Assembly (NCBI GenBank): GCA_002482545.1
Contig: DLGF01000020.1
Location: 213,850 to 277,849 of the forward strand
Length of the DNA stretch: 64,000 bases
From: Sporomusaceae bacterium UBA7701
GTDB taxonomy: Bacteria > Bacillota > Negativicutes > Sporomusales > UBA7701
Direction of reading: 5' to 3'
Within the stretch, counting starts at the first letter, position 1. Each line of letters opens with the position of its first letter. The translations under genes and the position numbers were made by a program. Positions 24,978 to 33,499 of this stretch are shown here, one piece after another. A model generated the notes under the pieces. It searched no databases, was not told where the DNA came from, and saw nothing but the letters and a program-made list of their open reading frames with translations.

Positions 24978-24995
24978 AAGTGAAATTGTTCACAA
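24978..24995 (+). promoter_or_regulatory. Rex-like operator 2
   Basis: AAGTGAA-ATTG-TTCACAA matches the Rex consensus except for the first two bases. Its centre lies 33 bp from that of operator 1, about three turns, which would allow cooperative binding on one DNA face. Confidence 0.72.
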
Positions 24996-25020
24996 AATTA
25001 TTGCGGGTGAGGTGTCATAC

Positions 25021-25272
25021 ATGGTTAAGATTGCGATATGCGTGGGCAGTGCCTGCCACCTGAAAGGATCGCACGGCGTGTTGGCGGCCTTTCGTGCCCT
25101 TCTTGAGAAATACCAGATACCCGGCGGCGTGGATCTGGAGGGTAATTTCTGTCAGGGACGATGTACCGAGGGTGTAGTCATTCGCATCAATGATGAGATC
25201 ATCACCAACGTTTCCAAAGATAAAGTCTACAATCTCTTCCAGGAGAAAGTGCTGAAGGGAGGAACCTCATGA
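25021..25272 (+). CDS. Thioredoxin-like [2Fe-2S] ferredoxin
   Basis: An 83-aa protein with the NuoE/HydC-type thioredoxin-fold [2Fe-2S] pattern. The first cysteine pair is in CVGSACHLKG and the second in GNFCQGRCTEGV, so C-x4-C and C-x3-C spacing is kept. It is likely an electron carrier for the hydrogenase-like protein encoded next, whose ATG overlaps this stop by 4 bases. ATG 25021 follows GAGGTG by 7 bases; an in-frame GTG at 25012 lies on that site. First gene of a Rex-like-controlled operon. Confidence 0.88.
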   Translation: MVKIAICVGSACHLKGSHGVLAAFRALLEKYQIPGGVDLEGNFCQGRCTEGVVIRINDEIITNVSKDKVYNLFQEKVLKGGTS

Positions 25273-26972
25273 ACCCCATTACTACGCAGCAAGCCAATTG
25301 CCGGGACTGTCACCGATGTATGCGGTACTGCCCGGTTAAAGCGGTGGGCATAGAGAAGGGACAAGCGCGTCTTGTCGAGGAAAAATGCATCTTATGCGGC
25401 AAATGTGTGACCGAATGCCCGCAGCAGGCCAGACAGGTGGGCAGCCGGCGCGCCGACGTCCAGGCGGCCATGGGTGAAGGACGCAGCGTGATTTTAAGCC
25501 TGGCGCCCTCTTTTGTCGCTCTCTTCCCGGAGTACACGCCGGCGGAATTATTCGACCGGTTGCAGCAATTGGGTTTCGACCTGGTGGAGGAAACGGCGGT
25601 CGGTGCCGAAGCGGTGTCCAGAATTTACAGCTCCTTGCTGGCGTCCGCCGACAAGACCGTCATATCGGCTTGCTGTCCGGTGGTGGTGGCTGCGGTGCAG
25701 AAATACTACCCGGATTTGACGGACAATCTCGCTCCGGTTGTTTCGCCGATGCTGGCCCACGCCAAGCTCCTGCGGGAGCGCTTTGGCCCCGAGGCCTATA
25801 TTGTCTTTGCGGGACCCTGTATCGCCAAGATCGCCGAAGCCGAAGCGTCCGCCGGCCTGGTCGACGCGGTGCTGACCTTCGAGCAATTGCGCCGGTGGCT
25901 GACCGAGGCCGCGCCGTCCGAGGCGCGCGGAACCGGAGCGGGAAAACCCGCGCCGGAGCGGCTGAACGCCGGAGCGGCCAGGCACTATCCCATCGCCGGC
26001 GGGATCCTGAAATCCTTCATGCGGCGGGAGACGACCGACACCGACATTGTAGCCGTCGACAGCTTGGAAAATTGCTTCGAGGTGCTCGACGGCCTGCGAA
26101 ACCGCGAGATTGCCCCGCGGTTCATCGAAGCTCTGGCTTGTACCGGCGGCTGCATCAACGGTCCCGCCTCCGGCCTCGTCGCCTGCACGCCGGCAAAACG
26201 GCGGAAGGTCACGGACTACGCCGGGCCAAGCCCGGTCATTGGCTGGCGGTTTCCCGAGACCATTCCGCTCGGGCGGACCATTCAGGCCGAGCCGGTGGAG
26301 GAAGAGATGCCCAGCGAGGCGAGAATCCGTGAAGTGCTCCGCCTGACCGGCAAAACCTCCAGCCAGGATGAGAAAAATTGCGGCGCCTGCGGCTACAACA
26401 CCTGCCGGGAGAAAGCCATCGCCGTCTGCCAGGGCCTGACCGAGATCGATACTTGCGTGCCCTACATGCGTTCCAAGGCCGAGTCGTTTGCGAATATTAT
26501 CGTGGATAATTCCATCAACGCGATCATTGTGGTCAACAACCGGCTGGAAATTCAGGAATTCAACCCGGCCGCCGAGGCCATGTTCGACCAGCAGCGCGTG
26601 ATGGTAAAGGGCGTAAGGCTGACCGGCCTGATGGATTGCACTGACATCGCCGCCGCCGTCCGCTCCCGGGAGATCGTCGACGGCAGGCGGATCGAGTTTG
26701 CGGAAAGCAAGCTGGTGGTGAACCAGAAGATCATTCCCGTGCCGGAGCACAGTCTGGTGATCATTGTCTTCAGCGACATTACCCAGGAGGAAAAACACAA
26801 TCGCGAATTGACGCAGATGAGGCTGCAAACGGTGGAAAAAGCCTCCGAGATCATTACCAAGCAGATGCAGGTTGCTCAGGAAATAGCCGGACTGCTGGGC
26901 GAAACCACCGCTGAGACCAAAGGCGCCTTATTGGAGCTCATTTCAGTACTAAAAGATAAGGGGGAAGGCTGA
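25269..26972 (+). CDS. [FeFe]-hydrogenase-related sensor with PAS domain (HydS/group C type)
   Basis: 567 aa. Two [4Fe-4S] clusters are at 11-53 (CRDCHRCMRYCP, CILCGKCVTECP). The hydrogenase-like domain spans about 72-340 with altered H-cluster loops: L1 ISACCPVV, L2 AGPCIAKIAEAE, L3 EALACTGGCINGP. All cluster cysteines are kept, but the methionine of MPC (L2) and of ExMAC (L3) is replaced. Another iron-sulfur motif (CGACGYNTCREKA) near 370, a PAS domain (about 418-505) and a coiled-coil tail follow. Group C proteins of this layout are proposed H2 or redox sensors. There is a 4-base overlap upstream and a 1-base overlap with the downstream phosphatase. Confidence 0.88.
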   Translation: MNPITTQQANCRDCHRCMRYCPVKAVGIEKGQARLVEEKCILCGKCVTECPQQARQVGSRRADVQAAMGEGRSVILSLAPSFVALFPEYTPAELFDRLQQLGFDLVEETAVGAEAVSRIYSSLLASADKTVISACCPVVVAAVQKYYPDLTDNLAPVVSPMLAHAKLLRERFGPEAYIVFAGPCIAKIAEAEASAGLVDAVLTFEQLRRWLTEAAPSEARGTGAGKPAPERLNAGAARHYPIAGGILKSFMRRETTDTDIVAVDSLENCFEVLDGLRNREIAPRFIEALACTGGCINGPASGLVACTPAKRRKVTDYAGPSPVIGWRFPETIPLGRTIQAEPVEEEMPSEARIREVLRLTGKTSSQDEKNCGACGYNTCREKAIAVCQGLTEIDTCVPYMRSKAESFANIIVDNSINAIIVVNNRLEIQEFNPAAEAMFDQQRVMVKGVRLTGLMDCTDIAAAVRSREIVDGRRIEFAESKLVVNQKIIPVPEHSLVIIVFSDITQEEKHNRELTQMRLQTVEKASEIITKQMQVAQEIAGLLGETTAETKGALLELISVLKDKGEG

Positions 26973-28123
26973 TGCGCCGGCTGTATGCCGAGGTTGCCGT
27001 CGCCCAGCTATCTAAAACCGGAGAGGAACTTTGCGGCGATAAAGTAGAAATATCCCGCACCGAAGACACAACGACCGTTGTGCTATCCGACGGATTGGGC
27101 AGCGGTGTAAAAGCCAACATTTTAGCGACTATGACGACGAAGATTGCTTCTTCCATGCTGAAACGGGGAATTCCCATGGAAGAGGTGGTAAGTACGATTG
27201 CCGAGACCCTGCCGGTCTGCCGCGAGCGGAAGATCGCCTATTCGACCCTGCATATTCTCACCCTTACCGCGGGCGGCGAAGTGACGGTAGTGGAATTCGA
27301 CAGCCCGGCGACGTTTTTGTTCCGGGCCGGACAGGTCGTGCCCTTTCCCACCCGGGAAAAGGTCATTGCCGGTAAACTCGTGCGGGAAGGGCAACTTTCC
27401 CTGCAGGAAGATGACGTTGTTATCGCGGTGAGCGACGGCGTCGTTCATGCCGGAATCGGCGGCCTGCTCAAGCTTGGCTGGGGCTGGGAGGGGGTGGCCG
27501 CCGAACTGACGGACATTAGCTCCGGGGAAGTCGATATCTTCAGGATCGCCCAGCAGGTATTGGCCTGCTGCAACGGGTACTATCTCGACCAGCCGGGCGA
27601 CGATTCCACCGTTGTGGCGGTAAAGCTGCGCAAGCCCCGGCGGCTCGCGATCCTGACCGGACCGCCCGAGGACCCCGACGAGGACGGAGCGGTGGTCCGA
27701 GCCTTCCTGGCCGCTTCCGGGAAGAAGGCCGTGGCCGGCGGGACAACCGCCAATATTGTCAGCCGGGTTACCGGGAGGCCCATTACGGTCGATCTGGAAT
27801 ATTCCGACCCGGCCATACCGCCGACGGCTTCCCTCGAAGGGCTTGATCTGGTTACCGAGGGTGTGCTGACCTTGACGGCCGCCACCGAACGGCTTGGCGA
27901 CGGCAAAATGCTCCGGAACGCCACCCGTCAGGACGGCGCCACCCGGCTCGCCCGGCTGCTTCTGGAGGCCGATTCCATCGATTTTTACGCCGGCATGGCG
28001 GTCAACCCCGCCCACCAGAATCCGCTTTTTCCTTCCCAGATCAATATAAAGACCCAAGTTCTCGCCAAGCTCCGCGAGAAACTGGAGGGCTTGGGAAAAC
28101 AGGTGGCCATCCATTGGGTGTAA
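26972..28123 (+). CDS. SpoIIE-type PP2C phosphatase with extra C-terminal domain
   Basis: 383 aa. Residues 1-215 are a SpoIIE/PP2C-like phosphatase: VVLSDGLGSGVKAN holds the first metal aspartate, VVIAVSDGVVHAG the second, and GDDSTVVAVKL the last. Such enzymes dephosphorylate anti-anti-sigma factors or similar partners. Residues about 218-383 form a domain I do not recognise (LTGPPEDPDEDG, then a helical end). It starts on the last base of the sensor gene, so sensor and phosphatase are made together. The operon ends at the hairpin 28122-28153. Confidence 0.87.
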   Translation: MRRLYAEVAVAQLSKTGEELCGDKVEISRTEDTTTVVLSDGLGSGVKANILATMTTKIASSMLKRGIPMEEVVSTIAETLPVCRERKIAYSTLHILTLTAGGEVTVVEFDSPATFLFRAGQVVPFPTREKVIAGKLVREGQLSLQEDDVVIAVSDGVVHAGIGGLLKLGWGWEGVAAELTDISSGEVDIFRIAQQVLACCNGYYLDQPGDDSTVVAVKLRKPRRLAILTGPPEDPDEDGAVVRAFLAASGKKAVAGGTTANIVSRVTGRPITVDLEYSDPAIPPTASLEGLDLVTEGVLTLTAATERLGDGKMLRNATRQDGATRLARLLLEADSIDFYAGMAVNPAHQNPLFPSQINIKTQVLAKLREKLEGLGKQVAIHWV

Positions 28124-28153
28124 AGTGGGGGGAGATATATCTCCCCCCACTTT
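28122..28153 (+). terminator. Perfect 32-base palindrome, probable terminator
   Basis: AAAGTGGGGGGAGATA and its exact complement abut without a loop. The 3' arm ends in only TTT. It overlaps the phosphatase stop codon. It could also act as a bidirectional structure. Confidence 0.6.
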
Positions 28154-28277
28154 CGCCTGCGGTTACCCGGGCGGAACTCATCAAGGCGGAAGACCCGGAA
28201 GCCTCATCGTTTTTCAGCGGCCCCTGCCTGACGAAAAAGACCGAAGGAGGAGAGCGGCACCGCCCTTACAGGGGAGC

Positions 28278-28306
28278 TTCCCAAATCCGCCTGATTATGC
28301 TAAAAT
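28278..28306 (+). promoter_or_regulatory. Probable promoter of yebC
   Basis: TTCCCA (28278-28283), 17 bases, TAAAAT (28301-28306), with TG one base before the -10. Confidence 0.5.
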
Positions 28307-28344
28307 AAAGCCTGATCTAGAAATATGTTGAGAGGGGTACCCGC

Positions 28345-29085
28345 ATGTCAGGACATTCCAAGTGGGCGAATATCAAGCACAGAAAGGGCAAGATGGACGC
28401 CATCCGCGGCAAAATTACCACCAAGATCGGCCGTGAGATCACCATGGCGGTCAGGGCGGGCGGCGCCGATCCGGCTGGAAACATGCGCTTGAAACTGGCC
28501 CTGCAGAAGGCCAAGGAAAGCAACATCCCGAAGGATAACATCCAGCGGGCCATCCAGAAAGGCCAGGGCAGTCTCGAAGGCGGCAACTACGAGGAAATCA
28601 CCTACGAGGGATATGGCCCGGGCGGCGCGGCCGTCATGCTCGAAGCCCTGACCGATAACCGGAACAGAACGGCGGCCGATATCCGGCATCTGTTCGCGAA
28701 AAACGGCGGCAATCTCGGGGAATCGGGCTGCGTTGGCTGGATGTTCAATAAAAAGGGCGTATTTTTGGTGGACAAAACACCGCAAATCGATGAAGAAGAG
28801 CTGATGCTGCTGGTAATCGACGCCGGGGCGGAAGACTTCAAAAGCGATGGCGACCAATATGAGATCATCACCGACCCCGGGGACTGGGAGAAAGTCCGGA
28901 CCGTGCTGGAAGAGGCAAAAATCCCGGTCGAATCCGCCCAAATCGCCATGGTGCCGCAGAATACGGTAGCTCTTGCCGGCGATGACGCCGTGAAGATGAT
29001 GAAGCTCATGGAGGCCCTGGAAGATCACGACGATGTCCAGGATGTCTACGCCAACTTCGATATTCCGGAAGAAATGCTGGAATAG
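28345..29085 (+). CDS. yebC: YebC/PmpR family transcription/translation regulator
   Basis: 246 aa, the family's standard length, with the opening SGHSKWANIKHRKGK and the central block NRTAADIRHLFAKNGGNLGESGCV. Members of this three-domain family bind DNA or aid ribosomes at proline-rich stretches. In many bacteria yebC lies directly before ruvC; here bofC and an aminopeptidase gene intervene. A GAGAGGGG site precedes ATG 28345. A terminator follows at 29100-29140. Confidence 0.94.
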   Translation: MSGHSKWANIKHRKGKMDAIRGKITTKIGREITMAVRAGGADPAGNMRLKLALQKAKESNIPKDNIQRAIQKGQGSLEGGNYEEITYEGYGPGGAAVMLEALTDNRNRTAADIRHLFAKNGGNLGESGCVGWMFNKKGVFLVDKTPQIDEEELMLLVIDAGAEDFKSDGDQYEIITDPGDWEKVRTVLEEAKIPVESAQIAMVPQNTVALAGDDAVKMMKLMEALEDHDDVQDVYANFDIPEEMLE

Positions 29086-29099
29086 CTGAATTCCTCAAA

Positions 29100-29140
29100 C
29101 CCCCGGGTGCATATGCATTCCGGGGCTTTAATTTTTTTTT
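29100..29140 (+). terminator. Terminator after yebC
   Basis: CCCCGG (29101-29106) and CCGGGG (29120-29125) enclose an inner TGCATATGCA palindrome, followed by a run of nine T after CTTTAA. Confidence 0.88.
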
Positions 29141-29170
29141 GTATAGTATTTTCCTGTTCTGGCAATAATG
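29141..29170 (+). promoter_or_regulatory. Putative forespore (SigF/SigG) promoter of bofC
   Basis: GTATA (29141-29145), 15 bases, GGCAATAATG (29161-29170) matches the SigF consensus (GyATA, N15, GGnrAnAnT). It begins right at the T run of the yebC terminator. Confidence 0.6.
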
Positions 29171-29199
29171 AATACAATACAATATAGGGAGTGTATTCG

Positions 29200-29775
29200 A
29201 TGTTGCCGTTTCTGAAAAATCCAAAGCACCGGCTCATCCTGGCTTCCGTTGTTATTCTCGGGTTTATAGCGATCCGACTTTATGCAGGCGCCCTATCTCC
29301 GCTACGGGGAGGGATGATGCCGGTACCCCAGGAAACGGAAGTAGCTAGGCCGGATTCGAAAATCAAAATAACCGCCACCACCGATCTGGTGCAGAAGATC
29401 GTCTACCTGAAATGCAATGATGAAGAGACCTTCCGCACCAAGCCCGCCGACAACCTGGTGGGGCTGAACCTGAGCCAGGTTCAGAAGGTCTATGAGGGTT
29501 GGACCATCGACAAGTTCGACAACCAGGAAGTGGTCATGAATCTCAAAGTGGACAGTTTCTGCCGGGAGCACGCCAATAACACGTTCATCGGCGTCAAAGA
29601 CGGTCACGTGGCCGTGTATTACGGCAAGCCCGGTCCGCGGGCCATCCTGAAGGAGATGACGCAGATCCCGCTAACCCGGTTGAGCGCTCAGGATGCGGAT
29701 GAAATCAAACGCGGACTGGCGGTTCAATCCCGGGAGGAACTTCTCCGAACCCTGGAAGGACTCCAATCCCAGTAA
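29200..29775 (+). CDS. bofC: BofC-like forespore protein
   Basis: 191 aa with a hydrophobic signal/anchor at about 9-27 and the BofC C-terminal domain (about 85-150: DNLVGLNLSQVQKVYEGW, NTFIGVKDGHVAVYYGKPG). In Bacillus, BofC is secreted from the forespore into the intermembrane space, where it delays SpoIVB signalling to SigK. The putative SigF/SigG-type promoter at 29141-29170 fits that. ATG 29200 stands 8 bases from GGGAG. It is a single gene ended by the hairpin at 29783-29827. Confidence 0.8.
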   Translation: MLPFLKNPKHRLILASVVILGFIAIRLYAGALSPLRGGMMPVPQETEVARPDSKIKITATTDLVQKIVYLKCNDEETFRTKPADNLVGLNLSQVQKVYEGWTIDKFDNQEVVMNLKVDSFCREHANNTFIGVKDGHVAVYYGKPGPRAILKEMTQIPLTRLSAQDADEIKRGLAVQSREELLRTLEGLQSQ

Positions 29776-29782
29776 CCTCCAA

Positions 29783-29827
29783 CACCGCCCCTGCGCGACC
29801 GGTCCAGGCGCCCAGGGGTGATTTTTT
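29783..29827 (+). terminator. Terminator after bofC
   Basis: CACC-CCCCTG (29783-29793) pairs with CAGGGGTG (29813-29820) with a small bulge, followed by ATTTTTT. Confidence 0.75.
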
Positions 29828-29968
29828 CCCGTTGGGCCTGCTTTAGCCGGGAGCTGCGGCATAGACTAGGAAGGGAATCGCCTGAAAAGGCGCGAACAGG
29901 TAAAAAGGCTTGTCATATGCCGAAGAACGATGCGTCCCGGCTGCCGCCGGGCATAGAAAGGAGCGGCC

Positions 29969-31204
29969 ATGGATAGTCAGATGCTGGAAAAGTATGCCCG
30001 GCTGGTCGTAAAGTCGGGGGTCAATATTCAAAAAGGACAGACCCTGGTGGTGGCGTCCCCGATCGAGGGCGCGCCTTTCACCCGCTTGATTGCCGAGCAG
30101 GCTTATCAGGCAGGGGCGCGCGATGTGGTCATCAGCTGGAAGGACGAAATCTCCGCCAAAATCCGTTTTTTACAGGCGCCGGAGGAAATCTTCGACGAGT
30201 ATCCGAAGTGGCAGAAAGAGTTTTATCTGTCCTATGTCCGGGAGGGAGCGGCCTTTGTCAGCATTTCCGCCTCCGACCCGGAGCTTTTGAAGGATGTCGA
30301 CCCGGGGCGGATCATGCGGGCCCAGAAAGCCGGCAACATTGCGCTGGAGGAGTACCGCGAGCGGCTTATGAGCAACCGGAATCCCTGGTGCGTGGTCGCG
30401 GTGCCGACGCCGGCCTGGGCCAGGAAGGTATTTGCCGGGCTGCCGGAGGCTGAAGCGGTCGAAGCGCTCTGGTCGGCCATCGCCAAGGCCGTGCGGGTCG
30501 ACACCGCCGACCCTGTCGCCGCCTGGGCGGCGCACAAAGCCAACCTCAAAAAGAATATGGACTTCCTCAATACGGCGAAATTCCGCTCGCTTCATTACCG
30601 GAACTCCCTGGGGACGGACCTGACGGTCGAACTGCCGGAGGACCATCTATGGCTCGGCGGCTCGGAATACACCCCGGAAGGCCTGGAGTTCATCGCCAAC
30701 ATGCCGACCGAGGAGGTGTTCACCCTGCCGAGGAAAAACGGCGTGAACGGCACCGTCGTCAGTTCCAAGCCGCTGAACTATAACGGCAATCTGATCGACC
30801 GCTTCTCGTTCACCGTCAAGGATGGCCGGATCGTGGCTTCAAAAGCGCAAACCGGCGGAGAAATCCTCCAAAAGCTGGTGGAAACCGATGAGGGCTCCCA
30901 CTATCTGGGCGAGGTGGCCCTGGTGCCCCATGCTTCCCCGATTTCGGATTCCAATATTCTCTTCTATAACACGCTGTTTGATGAAAACGCCTCCTGTCAT
31001 TTCGCGATCGGCAAAGCCTATCCCGTCTGCCTGAAAGAGGGGGAGACCAAAAGCAAGGAAGAACTGGCCCGCCTGGGAGTCAACGATTCCCTTGTCCACG
31101 TGGACTTTATGGTCGGCACCGCCGATCTGGAGATTACCGGGGTTACGGCGGAGGGGGCCGAGATTCCGGTGTTCCGAAACGGCAATTTCGCGCTGCCCCG
31201 GTAG
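29969..31204 (+). CDS. M29 family aminopeptidase
   Basis: 411 aa, typical of the thermophilic aminopeptidase/AmpS family, which uses two metals to remove N-terminal residues. Expected blocks are visible: the N-terminal LVVKSGVNIQKGQTLVV, the metal-ligand regions ANMPTEEVFTLP and ETDEGSHYLGEVALVP, and the ends LFYNTLFDENASCHFAIG and HVDFMVGTADLEITG. An AAAGGAG site precedes ATG 29969. It is a single-gene unit ending at 31229-31263. Confidence 0.93.
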   Translation: MDSQMLEKYARLVVKSGVNIQKGQTLVVASPIEGAPFTRLIAEQAYQAGARDVVISWKDEISAKIRFLQAPEEIFDEYPKWQKEFYLSYVREGAAFVSISASDPELLKDVDPGRIMRAQKAGNIALEEYRERLMSNRNPWCVVAVPTPAWARKVFAGLPEAEAVEALWSAIAKAVRVDTADPVAAWAAHKANLKKNMDFLNTAKFRSLHYRNSLGTDLTVELPEDHLWLGGSEYTPEGLEFIANMPTEEVFTLPRKNGVNGTVVSSKPLNYNGNLIDRFSFTVKDGRIVASKAQTGGEILQKLVETDEGSHYLGEVALVPHASPISDSNILFYNTLFDENASCHFAIGKAYPVCLKEGETKSKEELARLGVNDSLVHVDFMVGTADLEITGVTAEGAEIPVFRNGNFALPR

Positions 31205-31228
31205 GGCGGCGGTAGCTTTTTCACGACG

Positions 31229-31263
31229 GCTGGACCCTTTTTCAGGGTTCAGCTTTTTCTTTT
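31229..31263 (+). terminator. Terminator after the M29 gene
   Basis: GCTGGACCC (31229-31237) pairs with GGGTTCAGC (31245-31253) with one wobble, followed by TTTTTCTTTTC. Confidence 0.88.
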
Positions 31264-31350
31264 CAACCGGGAAGAACATACTTTCGCCCTGGAAGAGGAA
31301 TAAAGTGCCAACCTGTCGAACTATTTTTCAGGCAAGGGAGGATTGGGTCC

Positions 31351-31851
31351 ATGATTGTTTTGGGAATCGATCCCGGCACCGCGATATGCGGTTACGGGAT
31401 TATCGAGGCGGAAGGCAACCGCATCCGGGCGGTGGAATACGGGGCGGTTCAGACCAGCCCGAAGCTCGATCCGGCCGCACGGCTGCAAACGGTCTTTGCG
31501 GGGGTCGACGGCCTTATCAAGCGTTACCGCCCGGATCTTTTAGGCGTTGAGATGCTGTTTTTCAATAAAAATGTCACCACCGCCATGGCGGTCGGACAGG
31601 CCCGCGGGGTCATCCTGCTGGCGGCGGCCCAAAACGGGATTGCCGTTCTGGAATACACGCCGCTGCAGGTAAAACAGTCGGTGGTCGGCTATGGCAAGGC
31701 CACCAAGGAACAGGTCATCTACATGACGCAGAAGCTTTTGAACCTGCCGGACAAGCCCCATCCGGACGATGTGGCCGACGCCTTGGCGGTGGCGATCTGC
31801 ACCGCCCATACCGGCCATATGGCCGCCAAACTGAGGGAGTACCGGACATGA
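31351..31851 (+). CDS. ruvC: Holliday junction resolvase RuvC
   Basis: 166-aa nuclease that cuts Holliday junctions. Acidic catalytic residues are visible in GIDPGTAICGYG (residue 7), GVEMLFFNKN (about 68) and HPDDVADALAVA (about 140). An AGGGAGG site precedes ATG 31351. It overlaps ruvA by 4 bases, forming a tight ruvCAB operon. A weak LexA-like sequence lies at 31273-31286. Confidence 0.96.
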   Translation: MIVLGIDPGTAICGYGIIEAEGNRIRAVEYGAVQTSPKLDPAARLQTVFAGVDGLIKRYRPDLLGVEMLFFNKNVTTAMAVGQARGVILLAAAQNGIAVLEYTPLQVKQSVVGYGKATKEQVIYMTQKLLNLPDKPHPDDVADALAVAICTAHTGHMAAKLREYRT

Positions 31852-32453
31852 TCGGCTATTTGCGGGGAACCGTCACTCATTTGCAGGTCGAATCCTGTTT
31901 TATCAATGTACAGGGCGTCGGCTACCGGGTGTTTATTCCCAATTCGACCCGCCAGGAACTGGCGGTGGACAAGCCTGTTACCTTGTTCACCCATCTCAAT
32001 GTGCGGGAAGACGCCCTGCTGCTTTACGGCTTTTATTCCCAGGCGGAATACGACTTATTCCAGCAACTCATCACGATAACCGGGATCGGGCCCAAAGTCG
32101 CGCTGGGCGTGCTTTCGGCGGTGACGCCGACGGAATTCTGCGCCGCCGTCAGCCAGAAGAACGCCGTCCTGCTCACCCGGATCCCGGGCATCGGCAAAAA
32201 AACCGCCGAACGGCTGATTCTCGAGCTGAAGGATAAACTCGGCCTGCCGGACGAATTGCTTTCCAGCCCGGCCAAAAGTCCGACCGGCGCCGGCGCGGTG
32301 TTCCAGGACCCTGCCCAGGAAGCCCTGGCGGCCCTTGTGGCCCTCGGCTACAGCCAGGGCGAGATCGCGCCCGTGCTCGGCCGGATCAAAGCCGAGGGGC
32401 AGTCGGTCGAGGAACTCATTAAACTGACGCTGAAAGAATTCGCCAGGAGGTAG
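31848..32453 (+). CDS. ruvA: Holliday junction DNA helicase subunit RuvA
   Basis: 201 aa. The N-terminal OB domain (MIGYLRGTVTHLQ), the helix-hairpin-helix pair (GIGPKVALGVLS and GIGKKTAERLILELKDK) and the C-terminal RuvB-binding domain (AALVALGYSQGEI) are all present. RuvA tetramers hold the junction for RuvB. The start overlaps the ruvC stop (ATGA), and ruvB follows after 3 bp. Confidence 0.97.
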   Translation: MIGYLRGTVTHLQVESCFINVQGVGYRVFIPNSTRQELAVDKPVTLFTHLNVREDALLLYGFYSQAEYDLFQQLITITGIGPKVALGVLSAVTPTEFCAAVSQKNAVLLTRIPGIGKKTAERLILELKDKLGLPDELLSSPAKSPTGAGAVFQDPAQEALAALVALGYSQGEIAPVLGRIKAEGQSVEELIKLTLKEFARR

Positions 32454-32456
32454 CCC

Positions 32457-33485
32457 ATGGAAGAACGCATCATAACCGGCAAGGAGCAGGAAGCCGACAC
32501 CTGGCAGTACAGTCTCAGGCCGCGGCGCCTGGGTGAATATATCGGTCAAGACCAGGTCAAGCAGAATTTGTCCATTTTCATCCAGGCGACGCTGTCGCGG
32601 GGCGAGGCCCTGGATCATGTCCTGCTGTACGGGCCTCCGGGGCTGGGAAAGACCACGCTGGCCAACATCATCGCCAACGAACTGGGGGTCAGCCTCCGGA
32701 TCACGTCCGGGCCGGCGATCGAGCGCCCGGGAGACCTGGCCGCCCTGCTGACCAATCTGGGGGAAAAGGATGTTCTGTTTATCGACGAAATCCACCGGCT
32801 GTCCCGGGGCGTGGAGGAAATTCTCTATGCCGCGATGGAGGACTACGCCCTCGATATCATTATCGGCAAAGGACCCAGCGCCCGTTCGATCCGGATCGAC
32901 CTGCCCCGGTTTACGCTGGTGGGCGCCACGACCCGGGCCGGGGCCCTGGCTCCGCCGCTGCGCGACCGGTTCGGCGTGCTGTGCCGTCTCGAATATTACG
33001 AGCGGGAGCACCTTGTTTTAATCATCAAGCGGGCGGCGGAAATCCTCGCCATTGACATCGACGAGCGGGGCGCCATGGAAATCGCCAGCCGCTCCCGGGG
33101 CACGCCCCGGGTGGCCAACCGGCTGCTGAAAAGGGTCCGCGACTATGCCCAGGTGGTCGGCGGCGGGGTGATAACCGACGACATCGCCGATAAGGCGCTG
33201 GCCATGCTGGAGGTCGACAAATCGGGCCTGGACAAGACCGACCGCCGACTGCTGTCCACCATCATCACCAAATTCGGCGGCGGGCCGGTGGGCATCGATA
33301 CGCTGGCCGCGGCGATCAGCGAGGAAACGGTGACCATCGAGGACGTTTACGAGCCGTATCTGCTGCAAATGGGACTTCTCAACCGCACGCCCCGGGGGCG
33401 CGTGGCCACGGCGGCCGCCTATGAACATATCGGTATACCTTACCGGGGCGAGGAGCAGGATAAACAGGAGAAGTTAGTCTGGTAG
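32457..33485 (+). CDS. ruvB: Holliday junction branch migration ATPase RuvB
   Basis: 342-aa AAA+ motor with Walker A GPPGLGKTTLA (about 61-71), Walker B DVLFIDEIHRL, sensor 1 LVGATTRAG and a C-terminal winged helix (TPRGRVATAAAYEHI). Full length, start immediately after ruvA behind an AGGAGG site. The next gene, queH, follows after 14 bp. Confidence 0.98.
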   Translation: MEERIITGKEQEADTWQYSLRPRRLGEYIGQDQVKQNLSIFIQATLSRGEALDHVLLYGPPGLGKTTLANIIANELGVSLRITSGPAIERPGDLAALLTNLGEKDVLFIDEIHRLSRGVEEILYAAMEDYALDIIIGKGPSARSIRIDLPRFTLVGATTRAGALAPPLRDRFGVLCRLEYYEREHLVLIIKRAAEILAIDIDERGAMEIASRSRGTPRVANRLLKRVRDYAQVVGGGVITDDIADKALAMLEVDKSGLDKTDRRLLSTIITKFGGGPVGIDTLAAAISEETVTIEDVYEPYLLQMGLLNRTPRGRVATAAAYEHIGIPYRGEEQDKQEKLVW

Positions 33486-33499
33486 GGGGTTTTGAGGAT

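Noticed and set aside
31273..31286. LexA-like sequence upstream of ruvC (AGAACATACTTTCG)
   Set aside because: Only 11 of 14 positions fit and one central G of the second half site is lost; not reliable despite ruv genes being common SOS targets.
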